A stretch of 64,000 nucleotides of DNA from Sycobia sp. Sy_11. Taxonomy: Eukaryota; Arthropoda; Insecta; Hymenoptera; Epichrysomallidae. The notes beneath the pieces are model-generated. The model did no database searches and was not told the origin of the DNA. It saw nothing but the letters and a program-made list of their open reading frames with translations. The stretch is taken from NCBI GenBank assembly GCA_018907035.1, contig JACCIC010000002.1, forward strand, positions 4,362,501 through 4,426,500, read 5' to 3'. Positions 60,801 to 64,000 of the stretch are shown here, piece after piece (within the stretch, counting starts at the first letter, position 1; each line of letters begins with the position of its first letter). A program made the position numbers and the translations under genes.

Positions 60801-62400
60801 TAATTGATATCTAGAATTGAATCTAATCACAGAGTCTAGCCTATAGGGTTAGAATTTTTGGACAGCACATGCTCTGAATATATTTTTGAGCTGTAGAGGA
60901 TCTTGTCGAACGTGAAGCTCTCCTGGATCCTATCGTCGGATATAAGCACAAAAACATGGAAAACAGTTTCCCGTATTTTTTCGGCGTTTCTCCATAGATG
61001 CAGTAATGGGAAATATGCTCAAGTTCGATTTTATTAAAATGGTATTGTGCACCTTATCCTGATTAATGCGAATTTCCATAATTAATCGCAGCCACTTCTT
61101 ATTTAATTTCAACGGATCTTCTGTTCTTTTGGTGTTAACTTGATGCACTCACGATCACCTTGGTCTGGCGGCAGTCATCGTATGCATTTCACATCAACAG
61201 ATTCTCAACCAACTGCCAATCTTTTAATGTCTTATCGATACGACGGCCAGAAATACCGATCATCGCTTCAGACCCAATGCTCATTTTTCTTGCTTTTTGC
61301 TTAGTTGGTCTAGTCGCGCGCGCTTTATTCCAGATACCCCAATTATGCGAGGCCTAGAACAGCGTGACGCGTTTATGTCTCTCCGCCAGCCAGTCCACTG
61401 TCCCAAAACCCAAACAGCAGGAAAGAAGTCGTAGAATTGTCAAGGATTGCAATAAAGCGATTGTTATCTTCTTTTTAATTTGCATTATTTTTCTACGGCT
61501 TCGTTTTGAATGTTAGTTTTTTTTATTTTTTATTTATTATTTCAAATTAGAATTCATTTTTACAAGTCAGATCACACATACTTTGAAAAAATCTCTTATC
61601 TCAGAAAACGAAGTTGCATAATTGCCCGTGCTTATTATAAAACATTGTATGTTGCTCTGTTGTGTGTTTAATTATTATATATGATAATGTTTTCAGCGTT
61701 TACAGTTAAAAAACTAGTCACGTACACATTCACATAGGGCAAATCATAATCCCATGTTTCAGAAGAAATTCAGTGACAATTCACTGAAAAGTTATTGCTT
61801 CGTTCGATAAAATAGTGCATACAGAAATCCTTAACTTAAAGCTTCTTGCCTCTGTCATGCCAGGTGTCTTGAAACAATTCAGAAAGTACATTTTTGCAGC
61901 GGAGCTTTCAGAAATGTTTCGAACCTTTTTCGAAAGCCTGGGGCAAAATTTTGTATTAAACGAAAAAAATGAAGATTTTCGATGAAAAATGGTGGGTAAA
62001 AGATGGAAGAAACACAAGAGGAACGGTTGGGGAGAGGGGGAAGACTCGCATTCCTCTGCTTTATTCCTGCAATATTTGAGGATCTACAAAAAATTTCTCG
62101 TTGGTTAAAGCACACGGAGGATGGAAGACATTAATAGGAAATACAGAGTTCCCGTTCTTTCCATTTCTCACACTACTTCCTATTCTTCGCGCGAAAAGCT
62201 CTCGATGCATGGCGACTCGCACAGAAAAGCTACACTTTCACCGGAAAAGTATATATATATATATACATATGTACATATATGTGTCCATGTATACAGTTAC
62301 TAGAGATATACATATCGGCGCTGTAAAATCGCGCGGCGCGCACCCGTACACAATACGACTAGTTATGGATGCACAAGGAGGAGGTGGAGCGGTACAGAGA
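60801..62400. other. Intergenic region rising in GC toward the last gene
   Basis: No gene is supported. Balanced-composition patches (60890-61400) give only short, unrecognisable open frames. From about 62130 the sequence becomes richer in CpG. Confidence 0.35.

Positions 62401-62403
<3 letters not shown>

Positions 62404-62491
<88 letters not shown>
62404..62491. repeat. (GA)n microsatellite
   Basis: About 44 GA dinucleotides, nearly uninterrupted, at the edge of the CpG-rich zone. Confidence 0.95.
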
Positions 62492-62497
<6 letters not shown>

Positions 62498-62499
62498 GT

Positions 62500-63017
62500 A
62501 TATAGAAAAAGCGATGATCTAACCTTCGTCGATGACGCGCTTTTCCATCGGCCGCATTAATGTGTTGCAAAACGGGGCGGCGCGGTCGCGCGCACAACAC
62601 GTCGATAGATCGCGCGGAGCGCCAGTTCGAACCGCCGACTCGTCGGCGACGCGCGAGTGCTCCCCGCGGGGTCAGTTACATCTTCATACACCCCTCCCCC
62701 AACCCCCCCCTCACCCGCTCATTCTCTCGCTCGCGCATTTCCTCTGCGCCCATCTACCTAATTCCTTCCCGCATATCCGCGGATTTAACGCGCGCGCGAG
62801 CCAGCCTCCGGGATTCGCGCGTAAACGTGATATACGCCGGTACACGGCCCTACATATATAGATACGTCTACGTGCGCGTTTATGCCGCGAGCTCGTTCCG
62901 CTGCGTACGCGCGCGAGACTTTGAAGTTCCAGGAGGGGGGAGGGTCACCCGGGTGCGCGAGTATCTCGGCGCGTCGCCGACGGGAGCACTTATATATATA
63001 TATATATATAATAAATA

Positions 63018-63066
<49 letters not shown>

Positions 63067-63085
63067 CATACATTAGCGATCGAGG
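62500..63085 (+). promoter_or_regulatory. CpG- and GC-rich promoter / 5' leader region
   Basis: About 450 bases here are GC- and CpG-rich in a window that is otherwise strongly AT-rich, with many CGCG words (gcgcgcgcgag near 62790). The stretch precedes an ATG-initiated GC-rich exon, so it is most likely promoter plus 5' leader. A 185-codon + strand open frame across it is driven by composition and a (TA)n tract, and is not taken as coding. The transcription start is not defined. Confidence 0.5.
62994..63060. repeat. (TA)n microsatellite within the leader
   Basis: A TA tract with a short interruption, ending 25 bases before the ATG of the next exon. Confidence 0.95.
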
Positions 63086-63241
63086 ATGGTGCAGAACGTG
63101 GGCAAGAGGCACGGTAAGGTGGGCTGCAGCGCTGCGGCCCCGGGGGCCTTCAAGAAAGCCGGCGGTGGCGCGGGGGCGAACGACGCCGCCAACCATCGTC
63201 AGCGCCAGGGAGCAGCAGCCCCCCGAGCAGCTGGAGCCAAG
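63086..63241 (+). CDS. Probable first coding exon of an unidentified gene (partial)
   Basis: The ATG at 63086 opens 52 codons (MVQNVGKRHGKVGCSAAAPG and onward, Gly/Ala/Arg-rich) up to a possible donor at 63242 (CCAAG then GTATAT), in phase 0. The block is GC-rich and sits directly after a CpG-rich leader-like region. I do not recognise the N-terminus; it is basic and of low complexity, as many insect N-termini are. The donor is weak, since it merges into a (TA)n tract. A second frame through the same bases is also open, so the frame is an inference. Confidence 0.4.
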
Positions 63242-63242
63242 G

Positions 63243-63294
<52 letters not shown>
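63242..63294. repeat. (TA)n microsatellite
   Basis: A TA tract starting at the putative donor. Confidence 0.95.
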
Positions 63295-63299
<5 letters not shown>

Positions 63300-63766
63300 G
63301 TACATGTCTGCCTTTTGTTGTTATTGCGTTGTTTTTGTTTTGTTTTACATTCTCGTTCGTCGGGTAGAGGGGGGAGGGGCTAGGACTCGATGGGATCGGC
63401 CTGTGGAGGCGCGACGTCCTCCTATATATACACACATATCTATACAAAATATTATAATTATACCGCGTCCGGCTCCTTACTCGAGGCAAAAGCGCGCGTG
63501 GGCGATAGGAAATTAATAATCGACACGGCATTGCGCAAACACATTTTCGCGTTTCGGCTCTGGCCACTTTCACTAGTATATACATACTTAGGTGTATATA
63601 TATATATATATATATATGAGCCTCGCAATACGGAGGAATTCGGATCGGAAAGCTCTCTCTCTCTATCTCTCTCTAAATAGTATATTTATATCTGTTTTAT
63701 TTTTATGTAAATTCCATAATTAAACAGATAATTCTCGCTATAACTTTGTGTTTAATAAATACTTAA

Positions 63767-63830
<64 letters not shown>

Positions 63831-64000
63831 GCGCGCACATATATATTTATTTATTTATATAATAATATAATATAGTGTATGTAAATCATGAAATTATTTT
63901 TTATGATTATAGACAAATACCGGAATTACATCTCCTTCTTTGTCTCTCTTTCTTCCTCTCTATTGTATTTTTTATATTGTATATTTATATATGTAAAAAG
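63300..64000. other. Probable first intron of the last gene, microsatellite-rich
   Basis: No second exon is seen before the window ends. It contains a short TA tract (63595-63617), CT repeats (63654-63675) and a long (CA)n tract. Confidence 0.35.
63768..63828. repeat. (CA)n microsatellite
   Basis: About 30 CA dinucleotides followed by a short GC run. Confidence 0.95.

Noticed and set aside
62560..63117. A 185-codon + frame through the GC-rich leader
   Set aside because: It is Arg/Ala-rich from CpG content and runs through a (TA)n tract as Tyr-Ile repeats; no domain.

Overview
The window reads as insect nuclear DNA. It is very AT-rich, its genes have GT-AG introns, it carries long AT, GA and CA microsatellites, and it holds a ZAD-type C2H2 zinc-finger gene (a family expanded in insects), mariner DNA transposons and an R1-clade LINE. 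Hymenoptera is a reasonable guess from base composition and repeat style, but the sequence alone does not prove it.

Layout. (1) 1-111: last coding exon of an unrecognised + strand gene. (2) 112-4480: mostly non-coding, with a GC-richer island near 1.7-2.1 kb and AT/GA microsatellites. (3) 4480-7316: Cyclin Y (CCNY), + strand, with a GC-rich non-coding first exon and five coding exons giving 342 aa and an N-terminal MGN myristoylation motif. (4) 7317-26600: a gene-poor 19 kb holding microsatellites, two multi-copy inverted-repeat structures (16.5-17.4 kb and 20.2-20.6 kb) and a small dispersed repeat with a perfect 26-bp palindrome (21.6 kb). (5) 26643-49155: AMBRA1, + strand. I joined 21 coding exons in phase into 2481 codons, almost twice the length of human AMBRA1. 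The conserved WD40 parts lie at the two ends. The expanded middle carries a 33-residue tandem repeat array. Its introns have collected a nuclear copy of mitochondrial cytochrome b, a probable tRNA-derived SINE, a short palindromic repeat, a dead mariner and a dead LINE. (6) 50619-52141: a ZAD plus five-finger C2H2 transcription factor on the - strand, tail-to-tail with AMBRA1. (7) 52142-62000: intergenic, with a 204-bp MITE-like element, an R1-clade LINE remnant, a solo mariner end matching the mariner in AMBRA1, a 625-bp internally deleted mariner of another family, and a decayed ~102-bp tandem repeat. (8) 62500-64000: a CpG- and GC-rich promoter-like zone with the probable first coding exon of an unidentified + strand gene, followed by microsatellites.

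Functional reading. Cyclin Y is a membrane-anchored cyclin that partners CDK14/Eip63E-type kinases. AMBRA1 is a WD40 substrate receptor for CUL4-DDB1 and an autophagy regulator. Nothing in the sequence shows that they are co-regulated. The most unusual feature is the expanded AMBRA1 core: a 99-bp minisatellite kept in frame, with a 384-bp higher-order period. The cytochrome b NUMT in AMBRA1 intron 1 and the alternating inverted-repeat array at 16.5-17.4 kb are the other structures worth checking. No complete tRNA or rRNA gene and no CRISPR array was seen.
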